This document shows, piece by piece, positions 11,966 to 22,256 of a stretch of DNA of 64,000 nt (the first letter of the stretch is position 1; every line of letters begins with the position of its first letter). This stretch comes from Hyphodiscus hymeniophilus (taxonomy: Eukaryota > Ascomycota > Leotiomycetes > Helotiales > Hyphodiscaceae), in contig VNKQ01000003.1 of the NCBI GenBank assembly GCA_016508695.1, positions 1,488,001 to 1,552,000 on the forward strand, given 5' to 3'. The translations under genes were made by a program, and so were the position numbers. The notes under the pieces are model-generated. The model was not told where the DNA came from. It worked only from the letters and a program-made list of their open reading frames with translations, and ran no database searches.

Positions 11966-13771
11966 TTACACTTCGCCCCAGGACCCCATAGCGCCTGTAC
12001 TAGTGATCAAACTCCCACTTCCCACACTTCCAGGTCCGAAATCCCAATAATGACGACTCGAGCCGGTCCCACTATTGCGTATGCCCTTCGCACTGAGATG
12101 CTCACTCGCACAGCTGGAACTTCCTCTTCGCGCTCCCATTCCCATCCGGTCAATAGCTGCCATCCTCTCGGATCCGTTGCCGGGGATGCTAGCTTTCCAT
12201 GTCCGACGCTCAATACTGTTTCTTCGCCGTCTTCTGATTTCGGCTTCGCTTGATTGCCTTGTGACGAGAGGATGGTGCTGCCGGACTCGCGCAGCACGTG
12301 CCGCGGTGTCTGCTGTTGAGGCTGTTGCAAGGTGGGAGGTGCTGTGCGTGGAGAAGGGGATGGTGGAGACGGTCGGGGAGGAGGGCGAAGATCGGAATTT
12401 TGAGGTGAAGCGTTCACGAAGGTAGCGGAAGACCATTTTTATGTCAAGGTCGCGCTCCCATTCTTCTCGCGACAGTTGTTGTGGGTTTGATAAGGGATTC
12501 GAAGGTCGAGGTGTTGCATCTTCGGGTTCGAAAGCCACTGATGGTGGAGTGTGGTGTGGTATTGGTACAGGTTGGGTTTCACGGAGTGTTGGCTGGAAGT
12601 CGAGAACGACTTGTGAGGAAGTAGGGATCGAGACTTGTGGGTCGGAGGGGAGTGGAACATCGCGGACGGATTCTGGGATGACAGGAAGGCCTGCGTATGG
12701 GAGTGGTGATTGTTGAGATTGTAGATAGGTAGAGAAGGCGCCGGGATGATCAGAGAGCTGGGATACAAGTATGCCAAGCTCACGAGCTATTCGTTCAAGA
12801 AGTCGGTACTCCCATGTTGACTGGTCGTGCTGCTGGTTCGCAGCTATGAGGCTATGCGCTGCATCGAATGGAGCATTTGCCGGTGGTGTGGTCGAAAGAT
12901 CGTCATCTTCCGGGAGCGCTTCACCGAAGATGATTGACAACAGATCATCGTCAATACCCATCAAGTCCCGTATTACTCTTCTAGTTATCCGATTCCAGAA
13001 ACTCTCATCTTCCTCACCAGGAACCTCAGCTGTAACAGATCCCTCCACATTGCTTAACGTAGCAACATCCTCGTGTTCCCTATCCTCGAACAAACCCCTC
13101 CTCTCACTTGACATCGATTGCTTCCTTCTCCTCGTCTCCTTCTGAATCTCATCAACCAGGACCCGACTCTGTTCCATCCTCCATTCCTCAATTCTCCTCG
13201 TCCTATCCGCCTCAGCTGCCCTCTCAGTCTCCAGCTCCAACGTGCCCAACTCCATACTCTCCCTCCTTCTCTTCACCCGCCTCGGATTGTATCTCTCAAA
13301 TGCATACAAATGTCGTTGCACATCATCACCCATAGCCGTCTGATCCACGCGGAAACCACCCAGTCCATCATGGGTCGGCAGTACCGTCCCGCTAGCCTCC
13401 CCTTCCTGTCTATACACGCTGGGCTCGGAGCGGAATTCATGTAGATGACTATCAAGACTATCAAGCTCGCCATCTTCCTCTTCCTCCTCTATAGCGCCCT
13501 CGTTCTGCTGGGATCCTCCATCGTACCCGTATGACCGAGCGGCTGATGCCAGGGAGCCGAAGTCCGATATGCGTGAATGGCCGGCTGTTCGTGTGCGGTC
13601 GGTGGAGGTAGTGTATGTTCGATCGGTGGTGGAGGATGCAATGGGGGAGAAGAGAATCCATTCCGTTGACTCTTCGATGGGTTGGGACGAGGTTGGTGGT
13701 TGGTGTGCTTCCTCAGTGGGAGCAGTGTAGATTCGTTGTGGAGCATGATAAGTCGGTTGACGGAACGCCAT
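11966..13771 (-). CDS. Hypothetical disordered fungal protein with charged helical segments
   Basis: Single open frame of 601 residues starting at ATG 13771 (MAFRQPTYHAP). I do not recognise a catalytic domain. The N-terminal third is rich in Ser/Thr with a Glu run (EEEEED) near residue 95. Residues about 165-225 are strongly charged and probably helical (RRVKRRRESMELG, then TRRIEEWRMEQ). A more ordered-looking central segment, FWNRITRRVIRDLMGIDDDLLSIIFGEALPEDD (described here by its ends), resembles a conserved helical core and is followed by WEYRLLERIARELGILVSQL. The C-terminal part is again low-complexity with an Arg-rich patch (RRRRRNSIERRTWK). It ends GAMGSWGEV, or may continue through a spliced exon into a membrane segment. 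Coding character is supported by length and codon regularity. Function unknown. Confidence 0.75.
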   Translation of the reverse strand: MAFRQPTYHAPQRIYTAPTEEAHQPPTSSQPIEESTEWILFSPIASSTTDRTYTTSTDRTRTAGHSRISDFGSLASAARSYGYDGGSQQNEGAIEEEEEDGELDSLDSHLHEFRSEPSVYRQEGEASGTVLPTHDGLGGFRVDQTAMGDDVQRHLYAFERYNPRRVKRRRESMELGTLELETERAAEADRTRRIEEWRMEQSRVLVDEIQKETRRRKQSMSSERRGLFEDREHEDVATLSNVEGSVTAEVPGEEDESFWNRITRRVIRDLMGIDDDLLSIIFGEALPEDDDLSTTPPANAPFDAAHSLIAANQQHDQSTWEYRLLERIARELGILVSQLSDHPGAFSTYLQSQQSPLPYAGLPVIPESVRDVPLPSDPQVSIPTSSQVVLDFQPTLRETQPVPIPHHTPPSVAFEPEDATPRPSNPLSNPQQLSREEWERDLDIKMVFRYLRERFTSKFRSSPSSPTVSTIPFSTHSTSHLATASTADTAARAARVRQHHPLVTRQSSEAEIRRRRRNSIERRTWKASIPGNGSERMAAIDRMGMGARRGSSSCASEHLSAKGIRNSGTGSSRHYWDFGPGSVGSGSLITSTGAMGSWGEV

Positions 13772-16045
13772 TGTGTGTATCAGTCACCAGTATGGTTCGA
13801 TGAGGTTAAGGAAGAGAGCCTCGAGGTCGACGTCGAGGTGTTCGTAGTAGATCAGGCTAAGGTGATGCGAGAGCACATCATGGACGGGGGTGCTACTCTT
13901 ACGACAGGGCGTAATTCACCCTGGCTTTGTTGGGCGTTATGGTACTCTGCAGTTCGATGAATGAGTGAAGGTCAAGTGCAAGTCTCCTTCCCTTTTGTGA
14001 ATAGGGCAGGATGGGTGCTGGTCCTGCTGAGTGGATGTGGTCTTGTCACGTATCCCTTGGAGTCGAGTCCAGTGGTGTCGGGCTGATAGGAGAAGTGGAG
14101 TGTGAGCTGGTGATCAACCACGTGGAGTCTGATGAAACAATCGCCCGAAATCGACCATGAACATCACGGATTGAGATCTAAAGAGAAGGATATGTATAAT
14201 GTGCAGTTTCCGAGGACGTGACCGTCATTCACTAATCACTTCGAGATGGGATGATTATTCATGACTTGTTGGGCATTACATGGTTGCATCCCTTATCCAT
14301 CCACCCCGGTATCGAAACCCCTGTATTATGATGTATGGATACTAGACTCGGTATCGCGATAAGACAGAATCGTGCTGCAGTCAACCCAGTCAATCTGCCT
14401 TTTAATGGAGTACCGAGTAGGTACTTTGGAACGCATGGATTGGGTCTTTGGCCTCACCAGTGAAGGCAGAAACGAAAAAACGCTATGAGAAGGCATCAAC
14501 AGCTATTTAAACTCTCTCGACTTACCGCAAAGGTTTAAAGTCGGATCTGGAATTCGTCAGCCCTCCTTAGTCCGCCTACTTCGGAGCACAGTTATGCTTA
14601 AACTATGGACCAGCTACTTCAACTCCAACCTCCGGCGATTTCTCGTCCCTAACTTCCCAGGAAATAAGTAAGCCTGAATGAAGTCCTTCTTACCTATGAC
14701 TCTCTTTTTGCCTCAGCTTCGAACATATCAAGGTATTCGGGATTTTCGTGAGTGTATATGACTGTAATTCATCTAGGATATGTAAAGGAAGTCAGAGAGA
14801 ATTGATCCTCACATACACTTCGATGTAGAGAGAGGATCTGCAGCTGTTATAAATCCACTCAAAGCCTCTGTCACGGCGTCAGGGACTATGAAAACCTTTA
14901 ACCCATTATGTAAAGCAAGATAAGTAATTCAAGCAGCAGAGCTAGTATTTACCTATTTATATTTAAAGGGTTGGTATAGTGACAAATGGCGCACAAAAAA
15001 TCTAGAATCCAGTCATCAGAGTGTATAAAGAGCTGATGCCGGACCCCAAGTGTGAAAACCACGATTGTAGGCGATAATATTGTTCCCTTCGAAGTATGTG
15101 CTGATACCAGCTCGTCTGCCGCTGGCACCAACAGTCATAAGAGCTGTGCTTGTGTAGTTCGCAGCGAGGGTGTTACATTATTAGACTAGATGTTTTCTCA
15201 AAACCTCCAATAGACATGCAGACATGCAGACATCCCTTTCGGTGACATGTTCCAACCGAATACAACTTCACCCCCGAGCAATGACGATCTGTCTTGAAGC
15301 TCCGACTTGAGCGAGAAATGGGGCAGTTATGCGGTGTGCAGCCTCCGCGTCTTGATCCAAGCAGAACTTTTCATGGGACGGGCAATCGATTTGAATGCCT
15401 CTCTCGACTGAAGTAATGCAGGGTCGACATCGATCAACCAACCGACAATTGGCGCATTGTCGACCGCACAAAAGGTAATTATCGAAGAATCAATCAATAT
15501 CAAAGCGTCCCTGCCTTCATACGCTCAATTCAATCTCATACCAAAGAGCGGCCTTGTACCTGAATCCTCTCTTGACAGCGGTGATCGTCTTGGACAGAAC
15601 ACTGGAACTGAAGATTCGATCGCCAGTAGTCACCCAGCAAAACAAGTTGCTACATCTTACATTGTTGACAGACCCAACCAGATCATTGGGCTGCTTAGGA
15701 GGCTGAATGTGGGGGAGAGCTGCAACGATGCTTCCCAATCATTTACAAATTTTCAAACATCTGGGGGGATTTGAATCCTGTATTTGAAAGGCGCAAGTGC
15801 TAGGGTTATGGTTGGAAGGGAATGAAGTCGGACTCATAGCAAGATTTAACTGTGGACAATTATAAAACGTAAATTCACCATTTGTGCAAGGGCATAAGAA
15901 AGCCGTAGAATTTCCATAGGTAGAATGAGCTCCGAAATCTGAATGCCATCCTCAAGGGTGACATCATGCAATCCAGCCATTGCAAACCCATTCATGTACG
16001 CCTTTCTTCCTAATATCTCAGAACAATGATCTAAACGCGAGATCT
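13772..16045. other. Gene-poor region, 2.3 kb
   Basis: The promoter of the 13771 gene lies at the left. The middle (about 14,560-15,250) is AT-rich with no sustained frame. A minus-strand open frame at 15268-15471 without ATG is cysteine-rich (CGRQCANCR...CRPC) and could be an orphan exon or chance. The string GGATTCAAATCC (minus strand, near 15765-15778) resembles a tRNA T-arm, but no cloverleaf fits around it. Confidence 0.4.
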
Positions 16046-17029
16046 CTATGCCTCGAAAGCAGCAGGGAATCTTCGGACGTTGTCAGCCAGCTTGCCGTGG
16101 TTGCTCAAGAATTGGACATATGCTCCATCGACCAAGACCTTGCCTCCTTCCTTCTTCTCCTGATACTCTTCGCGACGAAGAGGAGTGAAGCCCCAGTTCT
16201 TGGAAACGATGATCTTTTGACGGCCGGGGAACTTGTATTGGGATCGGCGGAGAGCCTCGAGAGCGGTGGCACGGTCTAGGTTCATGTCAATGCTGATATT
16301 GAATAAGGAGGGTGGAAGCTTACGTGTGTCACGAGTCCGGACACTCAAGATGATTTGACCAATATTGACACGGGCAACGGTACCGTTGGGCTTACCCCAA
16401 GCACCACGCATTCCAGTTTGCAGTCTATCGGCACCAGCGCAAGACAACATCTTGTTGATACGGACAACATGGTATGGGTGAGCGCGGACACGGAGATGGA
16501 AACCTTCCTTTCCTGCAACCTTGACCAAGTACCTATAATCATACTATTAGCTTCCTCACACTGAGCCCCATTCTGATGCCAGGTAATTGTGGCCAACGCA
16601 TCACCCACGATACCCCTCCATCTCATGGGTACTTACTTGTTGGCGCAAATACGGGCAGCTTCCAAAGCCTCGGAGCTCAACTGTTCATATTCGTTGGACA
16701 CCAAGTGGATGCAGAGAGGGAACTCGTCGACATTCGCACGCTTTCGGCCAAGATCGAAGATACGGATCTTTGGGTCGGGGACACCACGGTTGAATCGGGA
16801 CTTAGGGTATGGCTACAAACATAAACAGTCAATTTTGGATCTGATGGCCATCTTGAGAAGTCGGCAGGGCGAGGTTCAGCCTCTCTTCCTCATGAGAATA
16901 TTCTCTAGGCAGAGTGGCGACCGAACGTCGTGACCTCAACTTCTCCCAAACCCCTCGCCGTAACTGGAATGGAGTCCTACACACCTTGTTCTTGCAGTAA
17001 CGGTAACATCTCGCAGGACGACGTGCCAT
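16046..17029 (-). CDS. RPL10: 60S ribosomal protein L10 (uL16)
   Basis: Structural protein of the large cytosolic ribosomal subunit near the peptidyl-transferase centre and the P-site tRNA; it joins late in 60S assembly. Four exons read in phase: 17029-16985, 16812-16637, 16532-16324 and 16275-16046, giving 219 residues, the normal size. The start MARRPARCYRYCKNK is the family's invariant N-terminus. Other hallmarks are RFNRGVPDPKIRIFD, HPYHVVRINKMLSCAGADR (the conserved P-site loop region), GAWGKPNGTVARV, and RATALEALRRSQYKFPGRQK. Introns are 172, 104 and 48 nt; the long first intron directly after codon 15 is typical of fungal ribosomal protein genes. It lies 687 bp from, and in the same orientation as, RPL30. 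Confidence 0.97.
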
Positions 17030-17716
17030 CTTGAATGATTTCGAGTTGGTCTTTTCGTGGTGTTAGTGGTGAGAGAGTCAGGGAGATCGAGGTTCATATC
17101 AAGGCCCGCCTCTCCAAACTGGATTTGAAAGCATTTGGAACTAAATATTAAGCGAAGGCTTAGCGCACAACAGCAATATTGGAAATTAACCATGAGTCAT
17201 ATGGGAAAAGAATCCGACTCAGAAGACTTCATCAAAGTGCACTTCACGAGTCTGAGAACATTATTCGAGTCACATAGAGTGCGGCGCAGTTTGGAACAGT
17301 CATAAGTCAATTCGTAGCATTGAAATCCGCAGGGAAGGGAGCCGGGGGGGAATGGCAGCAAGCAACAATTAGATCCCCTCTCCAACTTCCACAAAGACTT
17401 CGAGTAATTCGGATTCGACTTGGACCTGCATTGTTCAGATCGCAACAGGTCAGGTCTGAAACTCGATCTCGTAGGGCAATGTGTTGTATTCCCAGTCACT
17501 CAAAAGGCCCAGAATAGAAGACAAATATATCCGACAATGTCACCGGCAAGGAATCACGCTTGAATCGCGCTTTCGAGGTGGCAATTCTCATTGGTTGTCG
17601 TAGCTACGTTGATATAGCATACATAGACGACCCAGATGAGGAAGCGCCTTCGCTATGCAGAATCTGTTCATCTCAACGCCCTTCAATTCCAATCGTTCCT
17701 CCTTTCCGAACTGCAC
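17030..17716. other. RPL10 upstream region
   Basis: 687 bp between the RPL30 stop and the RPL10 start, both on the minus strand. It should contain the RPL30 terminator and the RPL10 promoter. I see no clear TATA box and no RNA gene in it. Confidence 0.4.
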
Positions 17717-18264
17717 TTAAGCAGCTTGACCACTGAGGATATCAGAGTCACCAGCATCCAACACAGCCATTGTAGAGCAACGGAAAAGTTTACCGCAAGC
17801 AGTACCAAGTTCAATCTGCGGGAAAAGTAAGTATGTGAATTACCCTCCAAAGTCGTGGAAGACTTTATCGCTGGGTAGACCCTCACAGAGTCTGGTGTTT
17901 GGGTTTGTATTGCCCCTTGCACACAGAAATCTGGTCGTTGGGCAATGGATATGACAAAAAGATATGTGGACGTACGTTGTTACCAGCGAAGTGGTGAACG
18001 TTGGTCTTGGACAACATGGAGTAGTATTCGAGCTCACTCTTGCGGAGAGGAGGGGTGTTTCCGGCAATGATAACGAGCTTGGCTTTTCCGGATCGAAGGG
18101 TCTTGAGAGTAGATTTGTATCCGAGGGTGACTGGAGGATTGGAGTCAATGATTGATCTAGTTCGAGAGTTTCGAGCTCCTCTTACCTTTACCAGACTTCA
18201 TCACAAGCGCGAGACGCGAGTTGATGCTGTCGGCTGTCTTCTTGGTCTTCTTGGTAGGTGCCAT
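17717..18264 (-). CDS. RPL30: 60S ribosomal protein L30 (eL30)
   Basis: Eukaryote/archaea-specific large-subunit protein of the L7Ae/L30e kink-turn-binding fold. Three exons in phase: 18264-18186, 18130-17976 and 17815-17717, total 110 residues, the usual length. The start MAPTKKTKKTADSIN and the core KSTLKTLRSGKAKLVIIAGN, PPLRKSELEYYSML and NIELGTACGKLFR are family hallmarks. It ends SDILSGQAA. Introns are 55 nt and 160 nt. In yeast L30 binds its own transcript to block splicing; whether a kink-turn exists near the first intron here was not established. Confidence 0.96.
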
Positions 18265-19838
18265 CGCTGCGTGTTCAAGATTTATGTACTGGTCTTGAAT
18301 GTGAGGTTTGCTATACACTCCGGCGTTGTTGATGAGATGGTGCGGAAATTACCTTCGAAAAGTTCTTGAATTGAGGACCCGCGTGGGTAACGCTAGCGCA
18401 TGAGTGCCTGAGGCTAAGAAACCTGCCTGATTTATCAAAAACGAAGTACTTGCTGTTGCATGGAAGAATCTCGAGAAAGCAATTAGATGTACAAATATCC
18501 ACGTTTGCGACATCCGTCTTTTATGGCCCAGGTTCTTACATTTTGATTTGTCCGGAGTTTGCGCAACAAGATTTCCTCCTCGATCCAAATCTTCATGATA
18601 GTTGATTCCTTCGATGTACCATTTGAAAAAGCTTCCTTCGTCATCTTGGTAGCTGTGATCCTAATAGTAGTACGCCAAGGACTTTCAATTTTTGCACAAT
18701 CTACTTCTGGTTGGATGAGATTTCCTTAAATATCAACGGAAGCGCTCCCAAAAATCTACATGAAGACATTCCTGAGGCCAGTGCTTTTCCTCACGCTTAT
18801 TGAATACTGGCGGAGATGGTGCAAGGTCGCTGAGATAGGGGATGTAACATCGAAGTACGGCTGTTGAGCCAACGATGGTGACACTACCTTAAGCTTCTAC
18901 AAATCCTCACAGGGTTGAAGATTCTGGTAACATTATCCCAAGCAGATCAGCAAGGCATTTCTAATCTCTATTTTATCATTCTCCTTTTCGCAAGGGGGAG
19001 CCAGGTCATGGATGCAATGATTTTCATTTTGTTTGGGAAAGATGGTAAAATGCCTAGAGTAGTGCTGTACGCATAGAGCTGGATTGACCTTCCACGATGG
19101 TCAAGATCTGGACCATCCGTAAGGAGCTCGTATTTTTACCTTCAGCCAGTTCAATCAGACTAAGCTCTGGTAACGTCCGAGTCCTACGCGAGCATTGGAG
19201 GAAATATACCGTGGGCCCTGGGAAGCCAGTCTACAGCAGACAATGGGCGAATGGGCACATTCAGATACAAAATGAGGCCGTCCGCAACCGTATGAACGCC
19301 CCAACTGCCTTCAGTTTCAACTCAATTCCGAAGATCTTGCCATGCCACAATCACGAAATGAGAAACTATAGATAGAATCTTTCAAATATGTTCGAGGTGT
19401 TTGTCTGAACAGCAGTTCTCTGGAGACAATTTGCTCCCCACAGTACTCAGTATGCATTTACCGAACAACTCTCCATTTGGATTGCATTAACCATGGGGCC
19501 GCATATGTGCAAAACTTAGTTCTGGGAAATTGGGCACAAGGCCGGGTTTCGTTTTTACGAGTACCACGAGCTTATACTCCTACCACGTCACACCACAACA
19601 GACTCATGAGCGAGCGCTCTTCAAGACTGTTCAAATTCAAGAAACTCTTAACGTTAAGAATGTACAAAGAACAGATTAGCTAAAACCAATATTGTTATAT
19701 GTATGAGCTATCTTATGTACTTAAGTAAGTTAAATTGCTTGTCTAAATAATGCTCAGCTCTGAAATGACAGATAGATTTGCGACAGATTGAAACAAATCA
19801 AGTGATTTATCATAGCCCACCATACAGGAGATCTTATA
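18265..19838. other. Intergenic region upstream of RPL30
   Basis: 1.57 kb with the RPL30 promoter at the left and the 3' flank of the MFS permease gene at the right. Several short open frames on both strands have no recognisable protein. No repeat or RNA gene recognised. Confidence 0.4.
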
Positions 19839-21488
19839 TCACTCTTCGACAGTCTCCCTCTGCTCCGCGAAAATCTCCTTCTCTCCAGCCGTGCCTCTGA
19901 TGTAATCAGTTTCCCTAATCAGATCAATCTGTGTACCCTTGAACCTCCACGCTGGGACACCTTTCTCGAATAGGATATCAAGTTCTTCGTAAGTCCTGCC
20001 CTTGACCTCGGGAAGACGGAAGAGAGCCCATATGATCGTCACAGTTGCGACAGCCATCCATACAAATGCCGTCTTGCCCTTGAGATTCGCTTCAGTGGGG
20101 TTGATCAGGTAGGGTTCGACTGTGTTCGCGATGATCTGGACGACATTGTACATGTTCCTGGCGACAGATATGGTCTGCGCGCGCAATCTAGTCGCGGAAA
20201 TTTCGGCAGCCAGCGCAAATGACTGCGGACCAAGCGTGGAAGAGTAGACGCCGAGCCACACCATGGTCAGAACCGCTTGTGCCCAGGTCGCGCCGGTGTT
20301 ATGCACAGCCGGGTAAGAAAGACAGCCGATAATGAGGAGGACGGTAGTCATAACTGTCATACCGCCGATGATCATAGTACGACGACCCAGGTAAAGCATC
20401 ATCACCCATGAACAGCACGTCCCTACGAAGGCAACGGCTGTGCCGCCAAAATTCAGCTTGTAAGAGTTGGAGGGACTGAGCCCAGCTTGAATGAAGAAGT
20501 AAGTGCTGCCATATGCGAAGGCTTCACCGGATAGTTCTTGAGCTGCTAATACCATGCAGGCAATCTCAGTGCGTCGGAGGTTGGTTCCGCGGAAACAATC
20601 CCAGTAGCTTGATTCAGTGTTCATCGCTTTCTCCAGGTTGTCGGTATGCACCATCATGGCTAACTTGAGTCTGATCTCCTCTGGCGTCAAGTTGGAGGAG
20701 AGTCTAATGAGGGATTTCTCGGCATCAGCCAGGCGACCCTTCCGGACTAACCACCAAGGCGAGTCTGGAGCGAACCAAGCCACCAGGAAGAGAGGTACGG
20801 GCCAAACCCATTGAATAGCGAAGGGGATGCGATAACTCCACTGCGTTGTGTTGTCGACGAGACCTTCCAGGACACCGGCGGCGATGAGCTGACCAATGAC
20901 CCAACAGATGTTGACAAAGGAAGTCAAGAAGCCTCTAAGAGCCAAGGGACACACCTCAGAGGCATACGATGATCCCATGATGGCAAAGATCCCCCATGGG
21001 ATTCCACAAAGCACCTGGCCAGCGAGCAGGACACCGATATTGGGGGCAAGGAAGGTCAAGAAGATGAAGGCAGACATGACCACGAGGGCGATCATGATGA
21101 CCTTGCGATGTCCAAATCTCTCGGTCACGTAGCCATTGATTAGCAGTCCGATGACCGATCCGCACGTCGCTGCATCTCCCAGCGCCGCCTGCCAGCTGGC
21201 ATTGATGACCCATTGGTCCAGGTCTGGGTAGTAGGTCCCGTACTTCTGCTTGAATTGCGGGTATGCGTAGAAGTTGCTCATCAAGATAGTATCGTACCCT
21301 TCCATCACGATGGTGAAGGACATGACCATGGCCCAGAAAACTGCGGTAGGGTACAGGCGCATGGCCTGACTGAAGCTCAGACTGTGCTCAGTCTCGGTGG
21401 CGATCTGGGCGGCGGTGTCGAAGCCCTCGGACTGTGCAATGTCGCTGACGTTGATCGTGTCAACGAACTGCGACTGGGTGGGGGCCAT
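19839..21488 (-). CDS. MFS sugar transporter, maltose/alpha-glucoside permease-like
   Basis: Intronless frame of 549 residues from ATG 21488 (MAPTQSQFVDT); the same frame extends a few codons further but only to a GTG. It belongs to the sugar porter branch of the major facilitator superfamily, with twelve predicted membrane segments and a central cytosolic loop. Sugar porter signs are GYVTERFGHRKV after helix 2, APDSPWWLVRKGR after helix 6, GTNLRRTEI starting the second half, and PEVKGRTYEELDILFEKGVPAWRF at the end, which is characteristic of fungal Mal/alpha-glucoside permease relatives. The true substrate cannot be read from sequence; these families are broad. It is divergent from the ADP-ribosylglycohydrolase gene over a shared 768 bp promoter, which suggests co-expression and import of the substrate that the enzyme acts on. 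Confidence 0.9.
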   Translation of the reverse strand: MAPTQSQFVDTINVSDIAQSEGFDTAAQIATETEHSLSFSQAMRLYPTAVFWAMVMSFTIVMEGYDTILMSNFYAYPQFKQKYGTYYPDLDQWVINASWQAALGDAATCGSVIGLLINGYVTERFGHRKVIMIALVVMSAFIFLTFLAPNIGVLLAGQVLCGIPWGIFAIMGSSYASEVCPLALRGFLTSFVNICWVIGQLIAAGVLEGLVDNTTQWSYRIPFAIQWVWPVPLFLVAWFAPDSPWWLVRKGRLADAEKSLIRLSSNLTPEEIRLKLAMMVHTDNLEKAMNTESSYWDCFRGTNLRRTEIACMVLAAQELSGEAFAYGSTYFFIQAGLSPSNSYKLNFGGTAVAFVGTCCSWVMMLYLGRRTMIIGGMTVMTTVLLIIGCLSYPAVHNTGATWAQAVLTMVWLGVYSSTLGPQSFALAAEISATRLRAQTISVARNMYNVVQIIANTVEPYLINPTEANLKGKTAFVWMAVATVTIIWALFRLPEVKGRTYEELDILFEKGVPAWRFKGTQIDLIRETDYIRGTAGEKEIFAEQRETVEE

Positions 21489-22256
21489 GGCCGATGGATA
21501 GGTGATCACAATGTGTTTGCAGAGTGCAAGTCGTATGGAGGAGGGGAGAGAGGGAGAGGGAGGAACGATAGTCAGAGCGATATACGCTTCGAGAAGGTGG
21601 GCATTTCTCCGGATTTTATAGATAGGAGATTGCGGGGAGAACGGAGAGGGGAGATATTAAACACATGAGGAGACATACTGTCGTACAGTGGGGACGTCAA
21701 AGTCGATCGATCCCCACTGCTCCAGGAAGTCGGCCACGATATGGGGAATGCCAGTCTAATGCAAGCAGAGAGCCAATAGGAGGAAGTTCAGTGGTTAGAT
21801 TACCTGTTCGAGCATGCAAGTGAAGGTATTCCGAGAGTCAGGCGTTGATCAACGTTGTTGTGCCTGATTGGGAAGCTGGAGCCCCCTGGTGGTCGCTAGT
21901 AAAGGTCGCTAGTGACACTCGCGTCGCGTAGTTAGTACACTAGTACAGTAGCACGACATCATGTAAATATCCCTATCATTGTCGGGCAACGAAATGCCAT
22001 TATTGTATATTGTCATTGTACCTTCGTAGATACTCCCCAATAGAGTAATCTACCCCTCTACCCCTTCATTCTTCCGTAACCCACCACGTGCAGCCCGCGA
22101 GATCCGTTGCCCTTCCATTGATATCAATCAGATCCGCTTCTATAAAGCATCCCCGCGTCTCCACGTCACCGCATCTTTCCTCCTCCACGATCATCGTGAG
22201 ACAATACGAGCGTTCTCCCTTTTGTACATAATTAAAATATCACGCTCACGACCACT
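21489..22256. promoter_or_regulatory. Shared divergent promoter of permease and ADP-ribosylglycohydrolase-family gene
   Basis: 768 bp separate the two ATGs. Visible elements: a tandem 10-bp direct repeat GGTCGCTAGT at 21891-21900 and 21904-21913; a perfect palindrome GTTGATCAAC at 21844-21853; and CreA-type SYGGRG sites at 21632-21637 (GCGGGG), 21688-21693 (GTGGGG) and 21712-21717 (GTGGGG on the minus strand). CreA sites would fit glucose repression of a catabolic cluster. The repeated 10-mer is a candidate site for a cluster regulator. These roles are inferred. Confidence 0.5.
21891..21913 (+). repeat. Tandem direct repeat GGTCGCTAGT x2
   Basis: Two exact 10-bp copies start 13 bp apart (21891 and 21904), just over one helical turn, in the divergent promoter. 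This is the spacing expected for two regulator-binding sites on the same DNA face. Confidence 0.6.

Noticed and set aside
12007..13960. Several long frames overlapping the hypothetical protein at 11966-13771
   Set aside because: They are other-frame shadows caused by Ser/Arg/Pro-rich codons of the longer frame.
15740..15830. tRNA-like T-arm (GGATTCAAATCC on the minus strand)
   Set aside because: No matching acceptor stem, D-arm or anticodon arm could be folded around it.
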